From: Thamnaconus septentrionalis
Taxonomy: Eukaryota > Chordata > Actinopteri > Tetraodontiformes > Monacanthidae
Length of the DNA stretch: 64,000 nucleotides
Direction of reading: 5' to 3'
Assembly (NCBI GenBank): GCA_009823395.1
Contig: CM020514.1
Span: 14,215,466 to 14,279,465 of the forward strand
Part shown: positions 13,434 to 25,735 of the stretch, piece by piece
Position numbering within the stretch: the first letter of the stretch is position 1
Layout of the letters: each line of letters begins with the position of its first letter
Program-made: the position numbers and the translations under genes
Notes under the pieces: generated by a model
What the model was told of the DNA's origin: nothing
What the model saw: only the letters and a program-made list of their open reading frames with translations
Database searches by the model: none

Positions 13434-13434
<1 letters not shown>
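11936..13434. other. non-coding region with a GC-rich patch
   Basis: 12030-12450 is GC-rich with GCGGCGGCG words and a CTCF-like half motif (12208-12219). Its frames are low-complexity and look like no protein. A-runs lie at 12594-12611. Confidence 0.45.
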
Positions 13435-13490
<56 letters not shown>

Positions 13491-13508
13491 AACACACACA
13501 CACACACC
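13435..13508. repeat. (CA)37
   Basis: CA repeat with one GCAA interruption; the longest CA tract in the window. Confidence 0.95.
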
Positions 13509-14349
13509 CTATTTGTAGCATGTGTGTGTTTGCAAAACTACAGACGGGGAGATTTTTTTTTTCCTTCACCCCCCCTGCAAGAGAAAGAATTTAGCATGTC
13601 TAATTAAAATGTAAACAGCGTAATGAGGACATCAGTGATTTAAGCAAACGTCTCTCCGGCTGCCACTGGGGGTATGATAATTACAGAGGCGAATCTATGA
13701 ATGCACATGAATCTCCTACAAGTCCAGATTAAAAGCCTTAGCGCTAAACCTAGTTTAGCACACCTGGGGATTGTCATTTCTAGCCAATCCCCAGCAGGCT
13801 TAGAGCTGCCTCGTGTCCCGGCGAGTGCAGGAGGGGGTGGCGGCGGGGACGAAAACAAAGCCTCCGTTCAAGACGCAGAGGAACGAGGAGTTTACTGTGG
13901 CAAATATTAGGGCTAAATAAAAATAAAGGCCGCGCGATTGCCTGGAAGGAGCAGCGTCGCTAATGGCGGGGGGGTGGACGTGCTGGCGAGGTGTCGGAGG
14001 TGGCGGCGTCGCGGGCCCCGCGTGAAGGAGGGGCCGCCGGAAAACACAGAGGAAGAGGAGGAAGAACACGCAAGGCACCGAATCCTCCCTCAAGCTGGTT
14101 AACGAGGGAAATTAAAAAAAATAAGGTGGCGGAAGGACGGGAGGAAGCAAACACACAGAAGCACAGAATCCTTGAAAATATGCCTAAAAGGTAATATTGC
14201 GCTCCGAAATAATATAATCTGGAGCCTTCAAAAATAAGCCCAAAAATGCTATGCAACACAAAACTGAAGGAAATTGAGCAAAAAAAAAAAAAAAAATCAA
14301 ATAAATACATTTTAAAATTGCAAGCAAATACTTTAAAGGCCACCCACAA

Positions 14350-14467
<118 letters not shown>

Positions 14468-14540
14468 CATATACTGTCACTCTCAGAGAGAGAGGGAAAG
14501 TCTGGGCAGACAGTGGCTGTGTCTAAATGAGATGGTGGTG

Positions 14541-14631
14541 CTGAGGGAGGGAGGGAGGGAAGGTGGAGGCGGGGGAGAGGAGGAGGAGGGAGGGCGGCGG
14601 CGGCAGTGGTGGTGGTGGTGGGGGGGGGGTG
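14541..14631. repeat. G-rich purine tract, (GGGA)n and (GGT)n
   Basis: G-rich on the plus strand with many G3 runs; G-quadruplex-prone. Confidence 0.85.
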
Positions 14632-14922
14632 TCAAGGATTCGCGGTCCTTCATCTTTTGCAGCAGAGCAAACACGTCCCTCAGTATAGCAACAGACAGCT
14701 GCCTCCACTTTCTAATGCAGTCCAACTTAGATCAGTGCGAGGATTGTCAGCGCGCCGCCGAAACACACAAAGATAACACAGCGAGCTGCCATGGGGGAAA
14801 GGAAAAAGCGATGTGGATACAAGGGAGGGGAAGGTGTGGGAGGGGGTGGGGCGGGACTTGCAGGCATGAGAAGAGCGGGAGACAGGGAGGAAGAATACTC
14901 AGGAGTCAGATTGGACTTCCTG

Positions 14923-14926
<4 letters not shown>

Positions 14927-14959
<33 letters not shown>
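14927..14959. repeat. (GT)16
   Basis: Uninterrupted GT repeat. Confidence 0.95.
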
Positions 14960-14961
<2 letters not shown>

Positions 14962-15170
14962 TGGCTAGACATGCAGACCTTGCTCAAGTCCCCTCTTGGC
15001 CAATTTTTAGTAAAAAATTGAAATAAAAAAAAAAATCACATACAAAGTAATTCTGTGACTTAAGGCCCCTAAACAAATGTTTTTATTATTTTTTTGCATC
15101 TCCAAAATAACCATATCTTTAAGTCCACACTTTGTGAGTGAAAGAGCATCGTCCTCTGTTGGCCATATAC

Positions 15171-15178
<8 letters not shown>

Positions 15179-15212
<34 letters not shown>
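15179..15212. repeat. (GT)17
   Basis: Uninterrupted GT repeat. Confidence 0.95.
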
Positions 15213-15214
<2 letters not shown>

Positions 15215-18080
15215 CCCTCAGCTCCGTATGGGGACTCCTGTATGTGAGAAGCTGTAAAGGCACCACTTAACATATTGGCTTCAGAGACGAGACTGTCCTC
15301 AGACAACAAAGGCCCCCGATTGGCTGCGTCTGGAGACGGCCGGCGTTTTTCATCCCTCCACTCGTCACGCAGACGTGGCGGCCCGAGCGTCGCCAAGCGG
15401 CTCGGCCTCGGCAAGCGTTCACTCGCGCCTTCGACGCTCACATCCAGCTTCACAGCGAGGCTTCGAGCAGCAGCTGGTCAAAAGGTTGCCGCCGGGAAGT
15501 GGAAGAAAAACGCTACTCCTTCTTTTTTCCCCAAACACCTCAAATCAGCTGTGAGCCAATTCTGCAATCCATCTCCAGTAAATACATGAGGATATATTTA
15601 TACAATAAACCCAAAGAATGATTTCCAATTAGGTAAACAAACATGTGGGTGCAGCCAGGTGTAGTTTTGCTCGACACAACTCGCGGCTGGTATTTATGGC
15701 GGCGCTGCCACAGCAACAACAAAAAAATGGAAGAAAAAGGCGCAAATTCTTGCGACATGCAGCCCAAAGGCGCCGTGAAAACAGGCCGATCAGACTCGAT
15801 AGGGGGGTGGTGGGGTCGCCGCCATCGGCGTGGAGCGACAGCTTAGCTTTCTCCTCCTCGCCATCCAGTGAGAGGTAAACAGGGGCTGTCAGCTGCTTCC
15901 CGTGCACACTGGAGGAGTCTGGGGGTTAAGTGAGGACCTGCTGGAAACACCCGGCGCTGCGGGAGATCAGCCACAGCAGCCCTGGAGGGGGCCGAACCGC
16001 ACAAATATCAGACAAACGAACAAGTCGCTAATTGTCGCGCGGCGCTCGACGACGACGACAACGACTACCATCAAAACGGCCGGCGACAAAAATAGACCTG
16101 TTTGTGTTTTCCCTCCGTCGCAAAAAACCAAAATACGCGGCTCTCTCGCGAACAGATGGCAGCACCTTATAGCAGCGATGTTGTGAAGTTGTCAAACATT
16201 TTTTCCCACCTTGCACCGTTCTTGGTGCGAGATGAAACCGGGCTCCATCAGAGGACGCCGCCCTTTAAATACAACTCCAAAAAAAAAGACATGTATTTAT
16301 ATATATATATATGTTCACAAATCCACTTCAGCACCAATATTTGAAGCGGTTTAAAACAGCTCCAATCAAAGTTCTGGGGGGGCAATAAAAATACCCAGGC
16401 GACTGAGCATGCAGAGAGTGGGGGGGGTGGTAGTGGTGGTGGTGGTGGAGGGTGTCGGAGCATGAAACACAAAACAATCCAGCTGACAAATTTTAATGCC
16501 CACTTTACAAATGAAAAAAAAAATCACATCACCACAAGCAAACACTCCAACACAACAAACACGCTGGTAATGTACATGTGTTTTGTTGTGGGTTTTTTTT
16601 TTGGTCTCGGCTGACTGGGGGGGGGGAGGCCGGTGCTTTTTTTTCTCTTTTTTTTTGAAGAGGACTGAAAACATACTTCAGCACGCGGCCGACTATGTTA
16701 ATTTCCTCTCGAAGCTAAAAAACATGCAAATGAAAATGTGCAAACGCAATTAAGTTAAATTGTGGGACGGAGGTGGGAGAGGAGGCTGCGCTCGAGGGGA
16801 CAAAGTGTTTTGCCCGAGGGGAGACGACGCAACACAACTTGCTGCTTCCCCCCACTGAGCGACTGTGGCCGGATGCACTTGGAGCCTGGTGGGAAACCTT
16901 CGCAGGACCAAGCATGCAGCAGTGCCCGACCACTGGCTCTGAAAACTGCTGCTGCTGCTGTTGCTTTCTGGTAAGTGTGTTCTAGTGCTGTACTGACAAA
17001 AGTAAATAAATGTATTAATTAATTCAACAAATGTGGTAAACTATGGGAATATTTGGACTTTCACATTACAAGGTGTGACTTATTAGCCTGTATGCAGAGC
17101 ATCATCATGCAGCACTGACAATATTGTCATATTGTGCATAGTACACTTAATATTCTTGAAATGAGATAACATTTCTGTCAAATGAATTGTTTTATTTACA
17201 ATTAATATTGCTTTATTAACTATTGTCAAGTTTGTATTTTGCTTGTCACAAATTAACACAAAATTCCCAGTTTGTCCATTTCGCGATAAACGCTAATGGC
17301 ATGAAATTTACTGAATGCAGTTTTAATGCAAACAACAGTGAAAATATCGCCACCGAAATTACAATACACTTTTTTTTAACTTGTGTGCATCATTTGAACA
17401 TGGAGGGAATCATTGTATTAAAAAAATCAAAGGTATGAATGTTTTTATCCAAAAAGTTTCAAGAACTAAACAAATGAATTTAATAATGCCTTGAGCTCAA
17501 GTCTCAGCAAGGTTGAATTATTGTGGCAATAGGCAGAATTGAAATGCTCCATTTTAATAACAGCTCGCATCACTTTGTGCATTTATTTCACCACCACTGT
17601 CTGTCTGGGATGCAGAAAATGTCCAGAATGTGAATAAAGACGTGCAAAAATATGAAAGCACAGCCGTTGCAAACTGCACATCAGCACATTTAGGAAGACA
17701 TAAACCAAAGGAAATGAAAATGGGGCCAAATCAATTAACTTCCACCACAACCTAATTAATAATCCCACAAATCAGTCAGACAAGGTGAAGTTATCTCTGT
17801 TATTAAGCCTTAAATAATGAGGTAGGGAATTTTAGATGATGGACTGAACATGCACAAAAATATGAATGATAATAATAACAGCAGCAATAAGTCTCAGTTT
17901 TGGTCATCCAAATAAAATGACAGATATGGAAGAGGAAGAAATTGCGAAATGGACGTACCATAGATACTGGTGCTAGTGATCATGTCTTCAAGCCTAAAAA
18001 CAAGAGGAGAGGGGGAAGAAAACAGCAGAATCGGAATTTTCACGAGGAGGAATTCCAAAGGTTGCTTCTCATTACAGCCA
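15213..18080. other. non-coding region
   Basis: 15275-15500 and 15900-16100 are CpG-rich but have no recognisable exon. 16980-17940 is AT-rich, unique-looking and without a gene. Confidence 0.45.
16419..16449. repeat. G-run and (GGT)n
   Basis: G8 followed by GGT units. Confidence 0.85.
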
Positions 18081-18147
18081 CTTCTCTCTCCTTCTTCTTC
18101 TTCTTCTTCTTCCTCTTCTTTTCCTTTTCCTCTGCTCTCCTTCTCCT
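18081..18147. repeat. (CTT)n polypyrimidine tract
   Basis: C/T-only over most of its length, with a perfect CTT core. Confidence 0.85.
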
Positions 18148-18217
18148 GCAGCTATCGGGTTTCACAACTTAGAACGCACACGCTGCCCCGCTTCCCTGCT
18201 CGCCTCGTTTCATTTAG

Positions 18218-18221
<4 letters not shown>

Positions 18222-18300
<79 letters not shown>
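18222..18300. repeat. (GA)39
   Basis: 79 bp of perfect GA, triplex-capable, at the left edge of the CpG-rich block. Confidence 0.96.
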
Positions 18301-18302
<2 letters not shown>

Positions 18303-19144
18303 CCGGATCGGCCAATAAATACGACGACGGGGCTAATAATGACAATAAATCGCAATTTAAAAATAAAATAAAATTAAAAAAAAAAAAAGAAGGAACGCGC
18401 GCGACTGACTGATGCCGAGGACACGCGAGAGGCTGCGCGTGAGGCTCCCCCGGTCCTGTCACTTCTTTGCGAGAGTTGCAGCAGCAGCGGCCGGAGAATC
18501 GGACGCGTGTGTTGCGGGGACGAGATGACAGAAAGCACACATTCTCCACGCCGCCTATTAGAGGAAGAGGCTAAAGCGTGATGCCTCTCGCCCCTCCGCC
18601 CCCCTCTAGATGACTTGCCGGCAGTTGTTCCCCACCGCCACCACCACAACCACCACCACCATGTGCGCAATGACAAGCTGTGCACGAAGCGTCTGCAGCC
18701 AGCCAGCCAGCCAGGCTGCGGTGATCAACTTTGATGCTGCCTAGCATGTTAAAACTTCACGTTGCGGCCAAGGAAAAAAAAAAAAAAAAGTTATCCGGGG
18801 GAGCTGGTGGCAGCGTCCACATCCATTTTTTTATTTTACATAAATCATCCTGAAAATTGTGGCTACTAAATCAGGATGGTGTTTTTTATTTTTATTTTTA
18901 TTTATTTCTATTATTATTTTTATTATTATTTATATCATTATTTGCGTGGACAGGGCAGAATTCAGCCGCCCGCGCGTACTGCGCTGCAGACGCCCGCGAT
19001 GCACGACACAAACACGCAAAGACGATCACACGCGCGCGTTCGTTTTGCCCCTTTCTCTTCCTTTTTCCTTTCTTTTTTTCATCGCGCACTACGTTCGCTG
19101 CCTCGCGTCTCTCTACAATTATCAACATCGCCGCACGGCACACG

Positions 19145-19147
<3 letters not shown>

Positions 19148-19214
<67 letters not shown>
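19148..19214. repeat. (CA)33
   Basis: Perfect CA repeat inside the CpG-rich block, starting at the candidate minus-strand donor. Confidence 0.96.
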
Positions 19215-19216
<2 letters not shown>

Positions 19217-19218
19217 AC

Positions 19219-19400
19219 CTGTGAGGGTGACAGGGCAGCTGCGTCTGGACGGTTCACGGCAGCATCGATCCGCCCGGGCAGCGCGCGTGAAGGAACGGCT
19301 CGCGCCGGGTTCAAGCGTGGCTGCTGCACGCGATTTGAAACCATTCCAAGTTTGCGAGGGGAAGACTGACCACAGCCTCTGCCATGTTGGAATTCCACAG
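19219..19400 (-). other. candidate first exon ending at a consensus splice donor
   Basis: The minus strand reads CCCTCACAG|GTAAGTGTG at 19219/19218, a full match to the vertebrate donor. The sequence just upstream is GC-rich. An AUG at the YY1-like word opens a frame of only 24 codons. Another frame from ATG at 19443 stays open through the donor (75 codons, ending PSQ). Whether the exon is coding or a 5' UTR cannot be told. The intron starts with a (GT)33 tract. Confidence 0.3.
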
Positions 19401-20576
19401 CCTGGACAGCTGCTCCGCTGACTGGAGGCAGCACGCTGCGCACTGCGCATGTTCTCTGCAGCCAGAGCCAAATTCAAAGGGAAGCGACCTGAAGCAGGCG
19501 GCCAGAGGTTGTGCGGGGCGCCTGTGAAGTCATGGTGGGTTCTTGTTGTTGTGTTCTTTTGGTTTTTTTTTTTCCTTTCCCCCAGATGTGGAGGCTGCTG
19601 CATAGGCGGTGTGTCAGAGGCTACACTGTTGCTACACGACACAATTACAGATTGCGTATGGGGGGGAAAATGGCTCCAAAAATTGAGAATTTGCGTTTTC
19701 AGACACAATCACCTGCTACTTAAACGCATCAGTGAAGCACTTGTGATTACATTGTGTGTCCCAATTGCCCAGGTGAAACAAATTCATGCATTCATGAAGG
19801 AAGTGGTAGAGCAGCAACATAACCTCATAGCTTTGCACAGTTTAACCCATTTTTATGAAAGATAAAATCAGAAACTCAGGGCCACGTTTTTTTCATGTTA
19901 GCTTTGTTAAAACCAAAGTGCTTTAAAAGTGTTTTTGGTGACGTCAATTGAATCAGACACGGTGTGAAGACTCCTCCTCATCCTGGACTCCAGTGGAGCA
20001 GCACTGAACCATCGACTGTCTAATAAACTCAACACATCTCGTTACTAATATGGGAGAGGCACATATGCCCCTTGTGACATCACAAAGCGGTTGTTTCCCA
20101 GATTTTTATCAGCAAACTTTTTTTTCACAAGTAGTACAACCAAGAGGTCAAATCTCTGACTTTGCTCATTTCTAAAGAGTTCACGTTAGAGACAGAACAG
20201 CTGAAAGGGTTCAACTCAACTTCCCTTCATGAAACTCAGGGAGGAAACAGGCTCAAATTAAACTTAAATAGCACTTTTTAAACTTTTATTAATGCATTGC
20301 AACCAAACAGAGAACCCTAACTGACAAGGACAGCTGCAAGAGAAGATGGTCCGTCTTTCCAAATTTTTTATTTCTAATTTTTGCACAGGTTTCCCCTAGT
20401 ACACGGAGCAAACGTTGAAGGAGGTATTTATACGGCCCTTTCGAGATCACCCTGGTCATTAAACAAGATCATTAAACCTAAAGACTGTTGTTGCCTCGCC
20501 AGCCGACACAAACATGGCCAGACTGTCCTCCAGCTCCTCTCCGCTATCTGGGCCTTGAAAGAGGAGTGAGGCAGGG

Positions 20577-20616
20577 TCTGTCTCCCTCTCTCTCTCCCTC
20601 TCTCGCTCTCTCTCCT
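20577..20616. repeat. (CT)n
   Basis: CT repeat with CCC and CG interruptions. Confidence 0.85.
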
Positions 20617-21060
20617 CCGTCGGGACGGCGGCGCTACAAAGACCCTGGGTCCGGCACGATATGAGGATCGGCACCAAAAGGTCCCATTATGCCCACTCAT
20701 ATCCATACCCAAGGCCCTGAGAGTGATGCATTGATTCAGCCTTCGCTGCTCCCTTGACTGCGGCACGCTAATTCCAACCGCGTGGGGGTCTTTAGAGAAA
20801 ACCTGCCCAAAAGGAAGGACACCGAGCTGCTGTGGACAATGACTCTTTAGGTCGTTGCACTCCAGCGCTGCCTGTCTTCCTGCAAAAAAAAGTAAAATAG
20901 AAAAGAATAATCCTTCCACCTTTTGTTGCATGTATCTGCTTTTATTTGCTTGAAGAACGAAGCTTTAGGAGTGGAGTGGCCAGACTTGCATGGGAACAGC
21001 CAGTGAAAACCCTCTTTGGAGGGCAAAGCGAGTGGAAAAAAAACCACCACCAACATCATC

Positions 21061-21086
21061 AACAACAACAACAACAACAACAACAA
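21061..21086. repeat. (AAC)n
   Basis: Perfect trinucleotide repeat. Confidence 0.9.
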
Positions 21087-23226
21087 TGGCGGTTGCATTT
21101 CCAGGTGTAGCCTCGTCCATTGTCTCCTTCCCTCGTACGGGCATGTTCGGCACGCGCCTTTTGTCCTTGTGTCAGCAGGCAGGCCACTCTAAATTATTTT
21201 GCTCAGCTGCCTCCCTGAACTATTGCTACAGCACGTCAATACGCGCACCACGCGGACACCCGCGCACGGTGCAGCGGGGGGATCACAGTTCACGTCCGTC
21301 GCACTCTCCAATCCTCCTTGACACGTTTTCAAACCGGGGCGAAAAAGAATCGTAGAGAAATAATCTGCCGTCTGTCTGATCGTCTGTGCGTCCTGCGATC
21401 TCTTTTGCACTTTGCCAGGAATGTGGAAATAACTCTACAAACTGTGTACTTTCTGCTTACGTATTAAGCAATTTGATAATATATATTAATAGGAATGACG
21501 ACGCCCTTTCCTTTCTTGCATCCTTGTTCTCCCACTCAGCAGCATTGTTCCGCTTTTCTCCGGGACTGAGGGGCTTTTCGTGGCACGTGACTGGTTGTTT
21601 TTGAACGCTGTGCCCACAGGCTCTTGTGTCATGTGCGATCACTTCAGCATTGTCGCTGGGCATTTATTGCCTCTGCCATGAAACACTGACTTTGGAGGAA
21701 GCAGCCGCACGGAACCCCTCTACAACAACAAACATGCATCTCGGCTCTTACGAAACACATTTCCTGATCCAGATCAAAAATATAATAATTGTCAGTCTTT
21801 AATTACCCTATTATTGACTCATTCTGCTGCCACTGAAAAATATAATAGTAGTGATGTTTTATCATTGTTGCTAAACAGGACCAAATCCAAATGTGGTCTT
21901 TTTTTTTCTATGCAATAATGCAGCAAACAGCATCGTTTGTCGGGACGATACTTTGTATCTCTGGGCTATCAGAGGCAGTGGATCCCATCAGGAAGAAAGA
22001 TCTTTGCACAGTAATACACACACTGAGGCAGCAAGACAGCCTGGTCGCACTCCTGACTGCCACCCCCTGACCCCCTCCTTTTTTTTTTTCTCTACAAAAC
22101 AGCGGCACCTATTACAAAAGAAAAAAAGATGTGAGGGGGGGAGAAGAAAAAAAATCCCCGACATGCTTGATTTCCCACATTATCTCAAGATGTGTATCCA
22201 GGTCCCTGTTGTAGACCGCGGCTGAAATCCTAATAGGGATGAGCTTGAAGTGAATGGAGCCCACAGAGGATAAGCTACTAAATCTTGCAATAAAAGCAAT
22301 GTGATTTACAGTAAATTCCACAAGGCTGACAGCGCCACAGCTGAGGGCATAAACACCCCTTTCAATGCTGCGCCGCTCCACTCTGTCTGCTGTGAACTAC
22401 AATCGCGCGGGCGCGCCGCTCGCCAGTGGTGACTTTGATAAATCACCAGGAAGTCCTGCTGTTGGCTTAAAGCTAGAACTTGTTCGGCCGCAATTCTGCA
22501 TTTGTCCCTCTTTAATGTGTGTGGAAGTGGCTTTAGCAGTAATCTGTCAGTGATTGATTAGGCTTGCCCCGATTCCCCCCCCACCCACCCACCCCCTCCT
22601 GCGTCTCACTGTTGTTCTGCTACAGCTGTGTATTTACAGGAGGATGGCTGTGTTACCCGCAACATGTACGTACTTTCACTCGGGTGAGGACACGCGTGAA
22701 GGTTGACCGTAAAGCCAGGATCAGGAGGTGGCGACGCTCGGCAGATTAACAGGACAATCCAGCAGGCGAGTGAAGAAGCCACAGCTTTAAGGTCTCACGT
22801 TGTGGAAACTTCACTCTGCAAATTGTTGCCGGTCAAACAGTCAAAAACGTCCGTCTCTTACCTCTTTTTTGCTCGTGTCACGTTGCAGAGAGTGTGTGCT
22901 AAAACAAGCCCTTTGTGGTGTCACAAAGTTCTTTGGCGCAAGATCCACTTGACAAATGTCTTCTGACAGTCATCTGTAAAAATGACCTTTGCATCAACAG
23001 CGCTTATTTCTTTATTTTGCCCGAGCTGTTTTTCAGCAAGGACTGCCTTGAAAAATGGAATTTTGAAAATCATCCCTTTGTGTCAGTTTGAGCATTTACA
23101 GGGATGTTATATATAAATACAAATGTTACATTTACCGTAATTTCCGGACTATAAAGCACACCTGAATATAAGCCGCACCAGCTAAATTTAGGGGGAAAAA
23201 CAAACACTGAACCCAGAAACCACCTG

Positions 23227-23448
23227 TCACTGTTCATCTTCCTCCTGCGCACTGAAACCGCTGAAGTCACTTTCTTCAGTGTCGGAGTTGAACAGCCTCA
23301 GAAGAGCTTCGTCACATACCTTTTCTGTGTCTATGTCAGTGTTGCTCTCCGTGTCGCCGCTTGTCTCGTTTTTGCACTTCCTGCTAAAGCGCCCCCTGGC
23401 TGCTGAAGTAAAATCCACAGAAAAGCCGCACCCTTGCATAAGCCGCAT
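23227..23448 (-). pseudogene. transposase C-terminal remnant inside the MITE
   Basis: An open frame of 73 codons fills most of the element and ends DEALLRLFNSDTEESDFSGF then SAQEEDEQ. An acidic tail with an LF-N/x-SD-x-E-x-x-F-GF signature is, to my knowledge, seen at the C-terminus of pogo/Tigger-type transposases in fish. The DDE core is absent, so this is a remnant kept by internal deletion. Confidence 0.5.
23388..23405 (-). promoter_or_regulatory. CTCF-like motif inside the pogo-like MITE
   Basis: The minus strand reads CAGCAGCCAGGGGGCGCT, matching the CCAGGGGGCGCT half of the CTCF consensus. It overlaps the transposase remnant. Confidence 0.35.
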
Positions 23449-24240
23449 GGTTCAAAGCGTGGGAAAAAAGTAGCGGCGTATAGTCCGGAAAACACGGTAT
23501 ATATATATATATATATTTATTATTTGTTTTTGTGGCGAATAATGCAATTCCGCTGTGCCTAGTTTAAAATGATGGTATAAAACTGGTTTTAATAGGAGTC
23601 CTTTAAGCAGCTGTCCTTGCTTATGACAGTCAACAAAGGACATATAAAAACATAATATCATAATATCTTCAGCACTATCTTGTGAATAACAGACACACTT
23701 GTTCCTGGATAAAATATAAATATATATATATATTTATTTTGTATGTGAGACATGAGGTTGAAAAGCAATTTAGACAGGCGGCTGGATATTGATCACACTT
23801 ACCAGCAGATCCATTTTAATTAAATATTAAGAGAGTGCACTGCATTGACGGCAACATAGCGGCAACAGTTTTTTTTTCAGCCCTCCTGTCCCTTTTGCCA
23901 TGGTTATAAAAGAAATACTCCAACTTAAAAAGAAGGCACGCTTTAATGCCACTCACGTGTAATTAGACTTGAAGTATTAAAGCCGGGCTGGGTTACATCT
24001 GATGCATTTCGCATTCAAAGAATATTTTAGTTATTTTTTAAAGAAGGTCTGAGTATGAACATCCGCGCATGAATTTTAATGAAGATACTTAAATGGTAAT
24101 TATTCCACTCAGGCTCAAACGTAGGTAACAAATGGAATTCAATCAGTGTCCGTGCATAATGATGGTCATTAGGAGAAAGAAAATAATAATGACATCCTAT
24201 CTGCATTAAACCTGCAGACACTCTACACAATAATCCCACA

Positions 24241-24560
24241 GCCATTATTGATCTCCATGGAGATAATAATTGTCACTTTTCAGCGTTGTGGCTGAGTGTT
24301 GAATACGGCTCGTTTTGTTTTCCTGCAAACTATTTCAGCCGGCAACAATTCTTAATTTAATTCACTTCACCAGTAGCAAAGTCTCGGTCTCTGCATTTAA
24401 ATGATTGTAATTTTGCTTCATTATAACAGCCGACCTCAAAGGCCCCGGGTGAAGGATTTAGTGGCATCTAATGGTAAGGACGCATATTGCACACAATGTT
24501 AATATTAATCTGATCTCGCATCTCTCTAACGCCAGCTCTGATGTCCAAGGTAAAATCAGG
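24241..24560. promoter_or_regulatory. candidate conserved non-coding element with a palindrome
   Basis: Repeat-free, TAAT-rich stretch including a perfect 14-bp palindrome ATCTCCATGGAGAT at 24251-24264 flanked by ATTATT and AATAAT. Confidence 0.22.
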
Positions 24561-25073
24561 AAACTCACTTCATCTTATTGAGTTTGTGGAACAAAAAACA
24601 TTGCATTCATGCTACAAGTTCCCCTTTGGACCTTTAATGTGTATTCCTGCAAATGTCTCAAATATGATGTCTCAAATATGATGTGGATGTCGTTGCTTAT
24701 AAATTATAGTAAATATCCTGCATTTGAATGATATTAAAGGCGAATAAGCTTAATTTGTACATACATAAGTAAACAAAACAAAACAAAAGTGTTTTTCAGT
24801 GAGAGACGAACGTGGAAATGTTGGACCAGCAATGACCCCCCATCCTGCACCCTTATTCAACGTTTCTCACTCATTTCTCCACATAAGTCAAAACCTGGCA
24901 ACCATGGATCTATTGAGGTCAGTAATTACTCGCTGTTATACACTTAACATGTTAGCTAACTCATGATATTCAAGTAGATATTCTTTTGGTTCAGAGATCC
25001 TGTGTGGTTTGTCATCCAGTTCAATCAAATGCAAATATTATGAACATTTTGGCCATGAAGATTAGTTTTTTGC

Positions 25074-25078
<5 letters not shown>

Positions 25079-25114
<36 letters not shown>
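25079..25114. repeat. (TA)18
   Basis: Perfect TA repeat. Confidence 0.95.
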
Positions 25115-25117
<3 letters not shown>

Positions 25118-25250
25118 TATATATGCACATATTATTATTGTTATTCTTGTTATTGCTTCTTTTTCTTCAAATTCAAATTCCTCAAATTGACTTGAACAAC
25201 AAGACTTTGTATGGGTTCCTCCGTCTGGTTTATCAGCTCAGAAACTGCTA

Positions 25251-25735
25251 CTACTTTACATTGACCCTGTGACGAACCTCTGAAAAACAGCGTCCCACTT
25301 CTAATCTCTCGCTCGCGACTCTCAGCTCAATATCGTAACAGTTGCTCACACATATTGTACAGTAGGCAGCACGAGCAGCCGAGTCCCTTCCAGGACGGCC
25401 ACTTGGTTGAATAATTAAATAAGATCTCCTATCGAATGATCCGTGATTTGCATGCCTTCTGTTGCCAGCCCGGCTCCATCTGTTTGGGTTTTTTCGAGAG
25501 CTCTGACACGGTGGCTCGCGCGAGTGAAACAGCAATAATGTAATTGTGGACGCGACAAGATGCACCAGATGAAGCCGGGGACTGTTTGGAAGTCTGCTCT
25601 GAGGGCCTCTACTGTACAGCACGTCGTCATATGGTGGCATGGCGGGCACGGCGCCATCAAAGCTGTCCATTGTTATCTCGCCACAGCCGCCGCGCTCAAC
25701 TTTTAACAGCCTCCACAGTGACTCACTCATTCATT
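25251..25735. promoter_or_regulatory. candidate conserved non-coding element with a POU octamer
   Basis: Repeat-free stretch with a perfect octamer ATTTGCAT (25446-25453). It is open on the minus strand for 159 codons (MSESLWRLLKVERGG onward). I do not recognise that translation, and the lack of a homologous domain makes a regulatory element more likely than a gene. Confidence 0.22.

Larger units (their letters stand above)
18380..19480 (-). promoter_or_regulatory. CpG-rich block, candidate minus-strand promoter
   Basis: This block is much richer in CpG than its surroundings (many CGCG, GCGCGC and CCGCC words) and sits between a (GA)39 and a (CA)33 repeat and beyond. On the minus strand there is an NRF1-like word (19436-19450, TGCGCACTGCGCAT), then about 50 bp later a YY1-like AACATGGC (19381-19388), then a strong donor at 19219/19218. 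That order fits a TATA-less CpG-island promoter. By synteny it could be the fign promoter, which is inference. I see no conserved protein in it. Confidence 0.4.
19481..23134. other. non-coding region
   Basis: Apart from short repeats I see no feature. 22150-22400 is repeat-free with TTAAA and TAAT words and could be regulatory. C-rich run at 22577-22599. Confidence 0.45.
23135..23497. mobile_element. pogo-like MITE with TA target duplication
   Basis: The ends match as inverted repeats, CCGTAATTTCCGGACTATA on the left and CCGTGTTTTCCGGACTATA on the right (read inward), with TA on both sides (23133-23134 and 23498-23499). The word AAGCCGCA recurs near both ends in direct orientation, as transposase-binding subterminal repeats do. 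TA duplications fit the Tc1/mariner-pogo superfamily. The 363-bp length is too short for a transposase, so this is a non-autonomous copy. Confidence 0.8.

Noticed and set aside
18152..18549. Arg/Glu- and Ser/Leu-repeat frames
   Set aside because: Translation of the (GA)39 repeat.
19079..19708. 209-codon minus frame and the matching long frames at 18857-19443
   Set aside because: They are held open by the (CA)33 repeat (runs of VCVC or HTHT) and GC-rich flanks. They look like artefacts, apart from the possible exon upstream of the donor.
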